A stretch of DNA of 64,000 nt from an uncultured Lachnospiraceae bacterium. Lineage in GTDB: Bacteria > Bacillota > Clostridia > Lachnospirales > Lachnospiraceae. Under the pieces are notes generated by a model. It saw only the letters and a list, made by a program, of their open reading frames with translations, ran no database searches and was not told the origin of the DNA. Location: positions 62,001 through 126,000 of the forward strand of contig CAKRYR010000005.1 of assembly GCA_934432595.1 (NCBI GenBank), in the 5' to 3' direction. This document shows, piece by piece, positions 34,732 to 43,783 of this stretch (position 1 is its first letter; each line of letters begins with the position of its first letter). The position numbers were made by a program, and so were the translations under genes.

Positions 34732-36693
34732 ATGGATAAGAAGAACAAGAAGGTTTTATATAGGATTATATGTACTTGTGTATTATTTATAGTGGCTATT
34801 TTATTAGGAAAACTAACGCCATCAATTTATAATATTACTTTTTTAAATATAAACATAGAACTTCTTATATATATATTTATATATCTAATAATTGGATATG
34901 ACATTATACTTAAGGCTGTAAAGAATATATTTAGTGGACATCTTCTTGATGAAAATTTTTTGATGACTATTGCTTCAGTTACAGCATTTTTTGTATCTGA
35001 GTATTCAGAGGCTATTGCAGTTATGCTTTTATATCAAATTGGTGAATTATTTCAGAGGATTGCAGTTGATAAATCAAGGAAATCTATTGCAGATTTGATG
35101 GATATTTGTCCAGAATATGCCAATGTTTTGACAGGTGAGAATTTATCTGATTATGAGGAGATAGATAGTGATGAAGTTGAAATAGGAAGCAAGATAATTA
35201 TTAAAGTAGGTGAAAGAGTTCCTTTAGATTGTAGAATTATTAAAGGGGAGACTCTATTAGATACTTCTGCACTTACTGGTGAGTCTGTTCCTATAAGCGT
35301 AAAGGAAGGGGATGAATTACTTAGCGGTAGTATTAATACTTCTAATGTAATTATAGCTGAAACAATTCGTGAATATGATGATTCTACAGCTACTAAGATA
35401 TTAGAATTAGTTGAAAATGCTTCTGATAGAAAGGCAAAATCAGAGTATTTTATTACTAAATTCGCAAAATATTATACCCCTATTGTAGTTGGAATGGCAG
35501 CAATTTTAGTATTATTTCCACCACTTTTTTTGGGCAGTAATTGGGGAACTTGGATTAACAGAGCATGTATATTATTAATTACATCCTGTCCTTGTGCATT
35601 GGTTATATCAGTTCCACTTACTTTCTTTGGAGGAATAGGTAAAGCATCAAGAAAAGGTATTTTGATAAAAGGAAGTAACTACTTAGAAGAGCTAGCTAGG
35701 GTTAACACAATGGTATTTGATAAAACAGGAACTTTAACAGAGGGTGATTTTAAAGTTTGTAAGATAAGTCCTATTGGATGTAGCGAAGATGAGCTTCTGT
35801 CAATGTGTGTTGTTGCTGAAATGCATTCAAACCATCCTATTGCAAAAGCTGTATTGAATTATTATGCTAACAGAAATAATGATAATAATAACATTAATGA
35901 TGATAGTAATAATGTAGAAAATAGTTTTATAGATAGTATAGTTGATAAAATAGGAAATAATAATTGGAACATTGAAGAAATTGCAGGTAGAGGTATAGTC
36001 GCTAGTAAGACTAACAGTTATATATATGTAGGTAATGATAAGTTAATGAAAGATAATAATATAGAAGGTTTTAATGAAGTAGATGAACTAGGAACTATTA
36101 TATATATTGCAGAAGATAATAAATATAGAGGATATATTGTAATTAGTGATGAGATAAAGGAATCTTCTAAGAAATTAATAGATTTGCTAGCACAAAATGA
36201 TATTAAAAAGACTATAATGCTTACTGGAGATAAGGCTTCTATAGGAGAAAAGATAGCAGATAAACTTGGCTTATCAGAAGTATACGCTGAACTTCTACCT
36301 GGAGATAAGGTGGATAAGTTAGAAAAAATAATTGAAAATAATCAAGATAATTCTACTGTTGTTTATGTAGGTGATGGAATAAATGATGCTCCAGTTCTTG
36401 CAAGGGCTGATATAGGTATAAGTATGGGCAGAATTGCATCTGACGTTGCTATAGAAGCATCAGATATTGTTCTTATGGATGATAATCTATTGAAGATTGT
36501 AGATGCTATTAAAATATCTCGTGTTTCTATGAAAGTTGTAAGACAAAATATAGTATTTGCATTAGGTATTAAATTTATTGTTTTAGTACTAGGAGCTCTA
36601 GGCTTAGCAAATATGTGGCTTGCAATATTTGCAGATGTAGGTGTATTGATTATAGCAATATTAAATGCTATTTTTGGGATAAGATATAAATGA
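34732..36693 (+). CDS. P1B-type heavy-metal-exporting ATPase (Zn/Cd/Co type)
   Basis: 653 residues. It has membrane helices at the N-terminus, the actuator TGES, the transmembrane metal site C286-P-C288, phosphorylated Asp330 in DKTGTLTEG, the HP motif at 368-369 and GDGINDAPVLARADIG near the end. The CPC site with an SxHP-type pump and a CzrA-like repressor points to Zn2+, Cd2+ or Co2+ export. An Asn/Asp-rich insert (about 382-400, NNDNNNINDDSNN) enlarges the nucleotide-binding domain, an unusual feature shared in style with the recombinase at 30518. AGGAGG precedes the ATG. Confidence 0.93.
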   Translation: MDKKNKKVLYRIICTCVLFIVAILLGKLTPSIYNITFLNINIELLIYIFIYLIIGYDIILKAVKNIFSGHLLDENFLMTIASVTAFFVSEYSEAIAVMLLYQIGELFQRIAVDKSRKSIADLMDICPEYANVLTGENLSDYEEIDSDEVEIGSKIIIKVGERVPLDCRIIKGETLLDTSALTGESVPISVKEGDELLSGSINTSNVIIAETIREYDDSTATKILELVENASDRKAKSEYFITKFAKYYTPIVVGMAAILVLFPPLFLGSNWGTWINRACILLITSCPCALVISVPLTFFGGIGKASRKGILIKGSNYLEELARVNTMVFDKTGTLTEGDFKVCKISPIGCSEDELLSMCVVAEMHSNHPIAKAVLNYYANRNNDNNNINDDSNNVENSFIDSIVDKIGNNNWNIEEIAGRGIVASKTNSYIYVGNDKLMKDNNIEGFNEVDELGTIIYIAEDNKYRGYIVISDEIKESSKKLIDLLAQNDIKKTIMLTGDKASIGEKIADKLGLSEVYAELLPGDKVDKLEKIIENNQDNSTVVYVGDGINDAPVLARADIGISMGRIASDVAIEASDIVLMDDNLLKIVDAIKISRVSMKVVRQNIVFALGIKFIVLVLGALGLANMWLAIFADVGVLIIAILNAIFGIRYK

Positions 36694-36716
36694 AATAATT
36701 ATAATAAATTCTAATA

Positions 36717-36741
36717 ACAGTTCAGCTTTTTACTGAACTGT
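36717..36741. repeat. Minimal ACAGTTCAG palindrome, also operon terminator
   Basis: ACAGTTCAG (36717-36725) and CTGAACTGT (36733-36741) around CTTTTTA, flanked by TA on both sides (36715-36716, 36742-36743). It consists only of the terminal repeats of the elements at 2221 and 14924. It lies 23 bases after the metal ATPase gene and could terminate that operon. Confidence 0.6.
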
Positions 36742-36862
36742 TACTGAAATATTACAAAGATATTAAAAACTATTGCATATTTTTTAAGAATATGATAAAA
36801 TAATATTAAGTTGTTAATGAATGTATTTTCATTTTGGGTAAGATTTCGGATTGGAGGATTAT

Positions 36863-38674
36863 ATGAGAGGATTTTTAAAGAAATATAAGGGGAACATAAA
36901 ATTTAAGCTATCAAATTTCAAAACTTATTCTAAGAAGAAAAAGATGACAATAATGTCAATTGCGATAGTAGTTGTATTATTTGCTATTTCTGGAATTTCA
37001 GCACTTGCTGATAATATTCAAACAGATATTGGTTCATCAAGTGAGGCGACTAAGTGTATTCAACTTAATACATGTAAAGCTGTAGATACGTCTAAAACAT
37101 TAGCTTATGTTACAAATAAGGAAAATATTCCTTTTGTTATTACAATTAAGGAACAGAAGGGATTAATTTTTAATAAGTCATCAGCTTATGTATGGACTCC
37201 AGTTATATTAACACAATCTCAGAAGGATGCATTTGTTCGTGCAGTTAAGAATTGTGTATCTAAGACAGCAAATACTACAGTACTTAGCAAGGATAGAGTG
37301 AAGAATTATTATGCTTCATTAAATAATTTAAATAATGAAAAGGATAGATGGTTTACACCTACAGGAAGTTCTTCAGTTACAAAAGTTGGGGAGACTACAG
37401 TCGAGTTAAGTACAACTAATAATACATTAAGGGTAGTTGATAATTCATTAAACAAAAATTTCAAGTATGTTATATATGGTTCATTTAAGAAGACTAATGC
37501 AGAATATTATTTATCACATGGTTTAACAGATGCTACAGCATCAAATAATGTTAATCCGGAAGATGATAATGATACATGTCCTCCACAACCAACAGATGGT
37601 GGAGGTAATACATCAAGTAAAAAAAATCATGTAGCAATATTAGATGTTGGAATTCATATCCCAGGAGCAGAATTTGATAAAGCATCAAAAGATAATACTG
37701 CAACATTCATTTTTGCTAAAAAGGATAAAGCTGTTTCTGTATGGACATCATGTGAAGTAACAACAGAGCAAAAACTATCAATAACAAAACAAATACAAAA
37801 ATCTGTTAAAACTGTTAGTGATACAAGTATAAATTCTGTAGCAAGTAATGGAGATATAACAACTTTCTATGGTAAGAATTCAAGTGTAATAACTACAGAC
37901 CAATTCGCAGATTATAAGGTAACTAATAATAATGGCAAATTAAGTTTATCTGCGACTGAGGCAGCTAAAATGGAATGGTATTGTGGAGGTATTATTGAAT
38001 TTAGAGATAAAGCTTGTGATACAACTACAACATTAAAAGATTACAGAATAGAAGAACTTAAAAAGTTGCAAGAACAGGGTTCAGAAAAGAATTGTGTACA
38101 AAATAATACAGCAGCTACAGAAGCTACAAATGGTCCAACAATAGTAGATAATAGACAAAGTACACCAACACCAACGATAACATCTACACAAACACCAACA
38201 GCAGCACCAACAGCAGCAACAACACAGCAGCCCAATACAACACAAACACCTGTGATAGATGCACCAGTAACAATTTTGCCACAAACACAAGCACCACAGC
38301 AACCAGTAGCAACACAAGCACCACAGCAGCCAGTAGTAACACAAGCACCACAGCAGCCAGTAGTAACACAAGCACCACAGCAACCAGTAGTAACACAAAC
38401 ACCACAGCAACCAGTAGTAACACAAGCTCCAGAACAAGGTGCAACAGTTGCTCCTATTGAACAAGGAAATTGTAACAATGGTGGAGATAAGCAACAAGTA
38501 ACAGAAGGCGAAAATCAATCAGGACAAAAAGAAGAGAATACTACTGCAGTTGGAAATGATTCAACACCAAAGACAGGAGATAACGCAAATGTTATTGTTT
38601 ATATAATACTTGGTATTCTTGCAGTATTTGGAATAGCATATTTCTTTATCTTAAGAAAGAAAATAACTGAATAG
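36863..38674 (+). CDS. Cell-wall anchored surface protein with Thr/Pro repeats
   Basis: 603 residues. A basic N-terminus and hydrophobic stretch ending ISALADNIQ form a signal peptide (about 27-50). Two unrecognised domains follow (about 55-215 and 250-400), rich in Thr, Asn and Lys. A Thr/Pro/Gln-rich stalk carries five 9-residue units of APQQPVVTQ type. The end has TPKTGDN, a membrane helix and RKK, the layout of a sortase substrate with Thr-Pro in place of the usual Leu-Pro. It is probably displayed on the peptidoglycan; a binding role is inference. The ATG at 36863 follows GGAGG; the in-frame TTG at 36851 overlaps that site. Confidence 0.82.
   Translation: MRGFLKKYKGNIKFKLSNFKTYSKKKKMTIMSIAIVVVLFAISGISALADNIQTDIGSSSEATKCIQLNTCKAVDTSKTLAYVTNKENIPFVITIKEQKGLIFNKSSAYVWTPVILTQSQKDAFVRAVKNCVSKTANTTVLSKDRVKNYYASLNNLNNEKDRWFTPTGSSSVTKVGETTVELSTTNNTLRVVDNSLNKNFKYVIYGSFKKTNAEYYLSHGLTDATASNNVNPEDDNDTCPPQPTDGGGNTSSKKNHVAILDVGIHIPGAEFDKASKDNTATFIFAKKDKAVSVWTSCEVTTEQKLSITKQIQKSVKTVSDTSINSVASNGDITTFYGKNSSVITTDQFADYKVTNNNGKLSLSATEAAKMEWYCGGIIEFRDKACDTTTTLKDYRIEELKKLQEQGSEKNCVQNNTAATEATNGPTIVDNRQSTPTPTITSTQTPTAAPTAATTQQPNTTQTPVIDAPVTILPQTQAPQQPVATQAPQQPVVTQAPQQPVVTQAPQQPVVTQTPQQPVVTQAPEQGATVAPIEQGNCNNGGDKQQVTEGENQSGQKEENTTAVGNDSTPKTGDNANVIVYIILGILAVFGIAYFFILRKKITE
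38291..38425 (+). repeat. Five tandem 27-bp coding repeats
   Basis: Five 27-base units, nearly identical, each encoding a 9-residue APQQPV(A/V)TQ module of the surface protein stalk. Such arrays change copy number by slippage or recombination, so stalk length may vary between strains. Confidence 0.85.
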
Positions 38675-38702
38675 ATTTGAAATAAGCAATTGCTAAATAT
38701 AC

Positions 38703-38738
38703 AAAAATGACGTGAGCCAATTAACTCACGTCATTTTT
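38703..38738. terminator. Bidirectional terminator
   Basis: A 14-bp stem (38703-38716 with 38725-38738) with loop CCAATTAA, T6 on the plus strand and T5 on the minus. It separates the convergent surface-protein and Fn3/SGNH genes. Confidence 0.9.
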
Positions 38739-38794
38739 TAATTTAATAAGAAATTGCGTCGCATTTCCTATAATATGTATTTATTATTAAAAGA

Positions 38795-40726
38795 TTATTT
38801 TAATTTATTAATTGCTCTATTTGCTAAAGCTGCTTGTCCCTTTACAGTAATACTTGTACCGTTAACTGATACAGAAGAAAAGTCAATATAGCTTAAACCA
38901 AATTTACTTGCAATTGTACGAATTCTTGAATTCATTGTAGCAATTGAGTAGTTAGCATTACTTGAGCGTAATGAACTTGGTAATGTACATAGAATAATCT
39001 CTGTATTTGGACGAGATTGTCTTAGTTTATTAATCAAGTATACATATGAACCAGTAAATTCATCATTTTTATTTGATGTTAATGTGTTAACGTTGCTTGG
39101 AAAATCACCTAATTTAACACCTTGTTTAAAGTCATTTGCTCCAATGTAGCAAATAAGTACATCTGGTTGACCAACATTATACCAAGTTTCAACAGCACTT
39201 GTATTACCCACTCCAGTATCAGATAATCTCTTACCTGATGTAGCATTTATTTTGCAAATATCCATTCCAAGGCGATTAGCTGTGATTTGCCACCACATTT
39301 TACTAGTTTGTATTGTACCATTATTTGCACTTATATTATCACCGATTACAGATAATGATTTACCATAATATTCACTCTTAATCACGTTATTAAGCATATC
39401 TTCAGCTTTCTTAGTAGTTCTTGATTTCTTTGAGCTATTTGTTGTATTGCTAGTAGAAGGTTTCTTAGTTGGTGTTGGATCAATATTGATTTCACCTTGG
39501 TCTTTACTAGTTCTTATTTTAGCAATTGCATATAATCCTGTATTATTTATTTCTGTAAAATATGGTTTTACAACATATGTATATTCAGTACCTTTTGATG
39601 TAGTTAAATCTGTAAATTGTGTTTTACTAGCTTTTAATTCTTTAATTTTTGTATAATCTACATCATCTGCAGTTTTACGATATAGAATATATCCAGCTGC
39701 ATTTTCATATTTAGACCATTTTAATACTGGTTTATAAAATGCATTTAAGTTAATACTATCTATTACAAATAATGATTTTTTTCTATCCATAAGGATACCT
39801 TTTGTATTATATGAACCATAATATGTCTTACCATTTACTTTATTGATTGCTTGAACAGTATAGTAATATGCTTTATAGTCCTTTGCAGTTCCATCTACAT
39901 AATATGTAATGTTCTTTTTAACAGTAGCAATTTGAGCCCAATCTGAATCAGCTGTTTTTCTATAAATAATATATGCAGATTCATTTGCAACGTTTGACCA
40001 TTGTACATGAACACCTGTTGATGTTAATACAGCTAAGTTCATCTTAGGAGTTCCAGGATAGTAAGATACACATGATACTCCAGGTTTTTTACAACCACTT
40101 GTGTAACTTCTTCCGTCAGCTACCTTAATTGCTTTTACAGTATAATAATATTTAGTTCCATTTTTATAGTTTTTATCTGTAAATGTAGTTGAAGTAGTAG
40201 TTTTTAATTTTTTCCATGTTTTTGCAGATGCTTTTCTGCGATATACATTGTATTTTGTCGTGTTCTTTGTTGCTTTCCAACTGATTTTTATTCCTTTTGC
40301 AGTTGCTTTTGCTGATTTTAGAGTTGGATTAGCTGGATATTTGTTAACACTTTTTACATAGTTAACGTATTTACTCCAGTATGTGTTCTTCTTTGTGATG
40401 CGACATGCTTTTACTGTGTAGTAGTACTTAACACCTTTTTTAGCTGTTTTATCTACTATAGTTGTTTTCTTTGTGTCGACAATTTTTTTCCACTTTGTTC
40501 CTGATGTTTTACGATAAACACGATATTTTGTAGCTTTTTTTACTGATTTAAATGCTACAGTTACATCGCCATTTGAATTTGCATAAGCATATCTTAATAC
40601 TGGTGAAGCTACTTTGCTTGATGATGAAGCTCTTGTGATTAGTTGCTTTCCATCAACTAGTTCAAATGCAAGAACAGCAGCGATTAATAACATAAGTACG
40701 CTTATAAATTTCTTGAATTTTTTCAC
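38795..40726 (-). CDS. Secreted protein with Fn3-like repeats and a degenerate SGNH-hydrolase domain
   Basis: 643 residues. A signal peptide (about 1-30; FISVLMLLIAAVLAFEL) is followed by four Fn3-like repeats (VxxYxVYRKxxxxxW...YYTVKA pattern) to about residue 420, a Thr/Lys/Pro linker, and a C-terminal SGNH-fold domain. That domain keeps GAND (block III) but has GDNIS where the catalytic Ser of GDS should be, and the D-x-x-H near the end is missing. It is probably non-catalytic, perhaps a carbohydrate-binding or structural surface protein. The start codon is GTG at 40724-40726 after AAAGGAG; the longer ATG frame from 40774 has no ribosome site. Confidence 0.8.
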   Translation of the reverse strand: MKKFKKFISVLMLLIAAVLAFELVDGKQLITRASSSSKVASPVLRYAYANSNGDVTVAFKSVKKATKYRVYRKTSGTKWKKIVDTKKTTIVDKTAKKGVKYYYTVKACRITKKNTYWSKYVNYVKSVNKYPANPTLKSAKATAKGIKISWKATKNTTKYNVYRRKASAKTWKKLKTTTSTTFTDKNYKNGTKYYYTVKAIKVADGRSYTSGCKKPGVSCVSYYPGTPKMNLAVLTSTGVHVQWSNVANESAYIIYRKTADSDWAQIATVKKNITYYVDGTAKDYKAYYYTVQAINKVNGKTYYGSYNTKGILMDRKKSLFVIDSINLNAFYKPVLKWSKYENAAGYILYRKTADDVDYTKIKELKASKTQFTDLTTSKGTEYTYVVKPYFTEINNTGLYAIAKIRTSKDQGEINIDPTPTKKPSTSNTTNSSKKSRTTKKAEDMLNNVIKSEYYGKSLSVIGDNISANNGTIQTSKMWWQITANRLGMDICKINATSGKRLSDTGVGNTSAVETWYNVGQPDVLICYIGANDFKQGVKLGDFPSNVNTLTSNKNDEFTGSYVYLINKLRQSRPNTEIILCTLPSSLRSSNANYSIATMNSRIRTIASKFGLSYIDFSSVSVNGTSITVKGQAALANRAINKLK

Positions 40727-41124
40727 GAATATCATTCTCCTTTTACAACTTACAATTATTTTTACCACGAACAACTATAAAACAAAAATTATGAAATGTC
40801 TACAAAATTTTAAAAAAAAACATAATATTTTATAAATTACAAATACAATTTCAAAAATATTCCTTAAATTGTAAAAAAATGGAGGCTTTTTCAGTTCTAG
40901 TGAGGCTCCACGCAAGTTTTACACTGAGATTCTAGTGACGATATAGAAAAGTATAAATTCTTATTAATACTCTTTAGGATTTAGTTTTTTAAAAACAATG
41001 TACAAATTGACAGCATAGTATGATATTAGAAAAAAATTAAAAAACCCCTAAAATCTCCAGTAATAAAAAACAACTAAGTGCATATACTAATATCAGTATA
41101 GTGTAAAGGGGCATTTAGAATCAA
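40727..41124. other. 398-base intergenic region upstream of spoIVA
   Basis: Divergent promoters must lie here. A structured block spans about 40868-40923: TGTAAAA pairs with TTTTACA and inside it TGGAG pairs with CTCCA. The motif TTCTAGTG occurs twice (about 40899 and 40932). Just before spoIVA, CATATACT near 41080 resembles a sigma-E -10 element, but the -35 is not convincing. No gene is visible. Confidence 0.4.
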
Positions 41125-42633
41125 ATGAGTGCAAATAAATATAATTATGATGTATACAAAGATATTCAGATAAGGACTAATGGAGAAATATACATAGGAG
41201 TTGTAGGTCCAGTAAGGACTGGAAAATCCACATTTATAAAACAATTTATGGACTTATTGGTTATACCAAATATAAAAGATGTACATAGCAAAGAGAGAGC
41301 AATCGATGAATTACCACAATCTGCAAATGGAAAAATAATCATGACAACAGAACCCAAATTTATACCTAAAGAAGCAGTATCAATAGTCCTAGACAATGAT
41401 ATAGAAATGAAAGTAAGACTAATAGACTGTGTAGGATATATGGTTGATGGTGCCCTTGGTCATGAAGAAAATGATAAAGAAAGAATGGTTAAAACACCAT
41501 GGTTTGATTATGAAATACCATTTGTTAAAGCTGCAGAAATAGGGACTAAGAAGGTAATAAATGACCATTCAACTATTGGAATAATGGTTACAACAGATGG
41601 AAGCTTTGGTGAAATTCCAAGAGAGGCTTATGTAGATGCAGAAGAAAAAACTGCTAATGAATTAAAAAATATCGGAAAACCTTATGTTATAATACTTAAT
41701 TCTAATAAGCCTTACTCAACAGAGACAATACAACTTGCTAGGGAACTTGAGAAAAAATACAGGACGAAGGTTATCCCACTTAGCTGTATTAATCTTAAAA
41801 AAGAAGATATAGGGAACATATTGAAAGATATCTTATCAGTATTTCCTGTAGAATTAATTGAATTTGAATTGCCTCAATGGATAGATACATTAGGAAAAGA
41901 CTCAAGTATTAGAAAATATTTGATAGATAAATCATTTATGGTAATTAATGAAATAAATAACATAAATGATGCTAATAATATGGATTTTAGAGGTATTTTT
42001 GATAATGAAAATGATGAAGAGGAATATTTAGAAAAAGTTAAAATAGAAAGTATAGATATGCAACGAGGAGTAGTAAGGATAAAGTACAGCATATTTGAAA
42101 AATTTTATTATGAAATGCTTAGTAAAATAACTGGTGTAGATATAGAAGATGAACAAGATCTTATTGCAACACTTAGTGAACTATCTAAGAAAAAAGATGA
42201 ATTTGATAAGGTAAATAGTGCTTATGATGATGTTAGAAATAATGGTTATGGTGTAGTTACCCCTGATATTAAGGAAATTACAATTGGCGAGCCAGAATTA
42301 ATTAAACATGGTAATAAGTTTGGTATAAAGATAAAAGCAATGGCACCATCTACGCATATGCTAAAGGCTAATATTACTACTGAAATAGCTCCTATTGTAG
42401 GTAGTGAAGAGCAGGCAAAGGATTTGATTACATATTTACAAAATAATGAGACAGAAAATTCTGATGGAATATGGGATACTAATATATTTGGAAAATCTAT
42501 AGGTCAGCTCATAGAAGAAGGTATACAGACGAAAGTAAGTAAAATGACGGAAGATACAAGAGAAAAAATGCAAGAGACTTTACAGAAATTGCTTAATGAT
42601 AGTAAAGGTGGAGTAATATGCATTATTATATAG
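41125..42633 (+). CDS. spoIVA: Stage IV sporulation protein A
   Basis: 502 residues, close to the usual length. This is the spore-coat base-layer ATPase that polymerises on the forespore surface. Walker A is in GVVGPVRTGKSTFIKQF near the N-terminus, and the end GGVICIII matches the conserved C-terminal membrane-binding tail. It is normally made in the mother cell under sigma-E. AAAGGGG lies a little far (about 13 bases) from the ATG. Its presence implies that the organism sporulates or recently did. It stands alone, with the sensor operon 130 bases downstream. Confidence 0.96.
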   Translation: MSANKYNYDVYKDIQIRTNGEIYIGVVGPVRTGKSTFIKQFMDLLVIPNIKDVHSKERAIDELPQSANGKIIMTTEPKFIPKEAVSIVLDNDIEMKVRLIDCVGYMVDGALGHEENDKERMVKTPWFDYEIPFVKAAEIGTKKVINDHSTIGIMVTTDGSFGEIPREAYVDAEEKTANELKNIGKPYVIILNSNKPYSTETIQLARELEKKYRTKVIPLSCINLKKEDIGNILKDILSVFPVELIEFELPQWIDTLGKDSSIRKYLIDKSFMVINEINNINDANNMDFRGIFDNENDEEEYLEKVKIESIDMQRGVVRIKYSIFEKFYYEMLSKITGVDIEDEQDLIATLSELSKKKDEFDKVNSAYDDVRNNGYGVVTPDIKEITIGEPELIKHGNKFGIKIKAMAPSTHMLKANITTEIAPIVGSEEQAKDLITYLQNNETENSDGIWDTNIFGKSIGQLIEEGIQTKVSKMTEDTREKMQETLQKLLNDSKGGVICIII

Positions 42634-42764
42634 GAAATGGTAATTCATGACAATTATTAGAAATACCAGACAAAAAACGTACAAATATTGAATTGTATTG
42701 ACATTTCAAGAAAAATATTTTAAACTAGCATAGTGTTAATTTTAACTAACAAGGAATGATTATA

Positions 42765-43775
42765 ATGAGTCGCAATATAATAAGGACATTAGCTATAACT
42801 TGTGTAGTTGTGTTGGTTTTTGTATTAGATATAACAGTTATCAAGCCAATTAAGGCTAATAATAAACAACAAGATGAATATTTGTATCATTTTCAAGTAA
42901 TTATTGATTCAGAAATGGACGGAATAATTAGGGAAGATTTTATAAATGAATTAGATGAAAAAGGTAAAGAAGAAAAGGCTTATGTAGAAGTTATTGAGAA
43001 TGATAGTAAAAATGAAGACAAAGAAGAGTTAATTAAAAAGGGAATATATGCTAAGGTGGACGGAATTGCTTGTACTATGGATAGTAAGAAGATGGGGAAT
43101 TCTATGTATGCAAAAGCCAGTGGTAAAAAGATACCTTTAGTTGATTATGATATAAATAATTATAGCTATGATAAACTTATATCAATTGGTCCTGAGGAGC
43201 ATGATATTGGAGTACTTGCGGCGGAGCAAATATGTAAATATACAACGAAGAAAGATAAAATATTGGTTATTAGAAATTCTTCTACAAGTAAAAATATTTC
43301 TATAAGTAAACATATGGAAAAAGGATTTAAAGAAGGCATTAAAAACAAAAAAAGAGAAAAAAGTAAAGTTAAATACGTAAATGTTAAAGAAGATATGTTT
43401 AGCACTGAGAAAAACATTATAAGCATATTGAAAGAAAATAAAAATTACAATGGAATTGTAGTTTTAGATAATAATTATTCGTCTTTGATTGGAAGTATGG
43501 TTGAAAATAAAAAATATAGCTTTCTAGAAGATAAAAAGATTGTTGCTTATGGTGTAAATGATGAAAACATTGGATATCTTAAGAAAAATATTTTTAAGAG
43601 CATAATTTCCTATGATGCTAAAGATATGGCAGATAAATTGATTTTTACTTTAATAGATTCAAAATTGGGAAATAAAACTAGAAATTACATAACAAATCTT
43701 AGTTTAGTTACAGTGGATAAAAAAAATAACAAAATTAAGACAGATGTGTTTAATACAGAAAACGCTCAGAAATGA
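42765..43775 (+). CDS. Periplasmic-binding-protein-like sensor component (first)
   Basis: 336 residues. One N-terminal hydrophobic segment (about 8-26) exports or anchors it. The body follows the type I sugar-binding (RbsB-like) fold: DGIACTMDSKK, IPLVDYDINNYSYD, ISIGPEEHDIGVLAAEQI, KILVIRNSS, NGIVVLDNNYSS and IVAYGVNDENIG. No lipoprotein Cys follows the helix, so it may stay tethered by the helix. The start at 42765 follows AAGGA by 9 bases; the ATG at 42756 touches that site. It is the first gene of a binding protein/kinase/regulator operon with no transporter genes, so a role in ligand sensing is likely. Confidence 0.8.
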   Translation: MSRNIIRTLAITCVVVLVFVLDITVIKPIKANNKQQDEYLYHFQVIIDSEMDGIIREDFINELDEKGKEEKAYVEVIENDSKNEDKEELIKKGIYAKVDGIACTMDSKKMGNSMYAKASGKKIPLVDYDINNYSYDKLISIGPEEHDIGVLAAEQICKYTTKKDKILVIRNSSTSKNISISKHMEKGFKEGIKNKKREKSKVKYVNVKEDMFSTEKNIISILKENKNYNGIVVLDNNYSSLIGSMVENKKYSFLEDKKIVAYGVNDENIGYLKKNIFKSIISYDAKDMADKLIFTLIDSKLGNKTRNYITNLSLVTVDKKNNKIKTDVFNTENAQK

Positions 43776-43783
43776 GGATTACT

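Noticed and set aside
38291..38425. Regularly spaced repeats resembling a CRISPR array
   Set aside because: Units are contiguous 27-base coding repeats without spacers and lie inside a surface-protein gene.
38041..38518. Long Cys/Leu-rich frames on the minus strand
   Set aside because: They are antisense to the Thr/Pro/Gln repeats of the surface protein; the repeated composition keeps other frames open. No ribosome sites.
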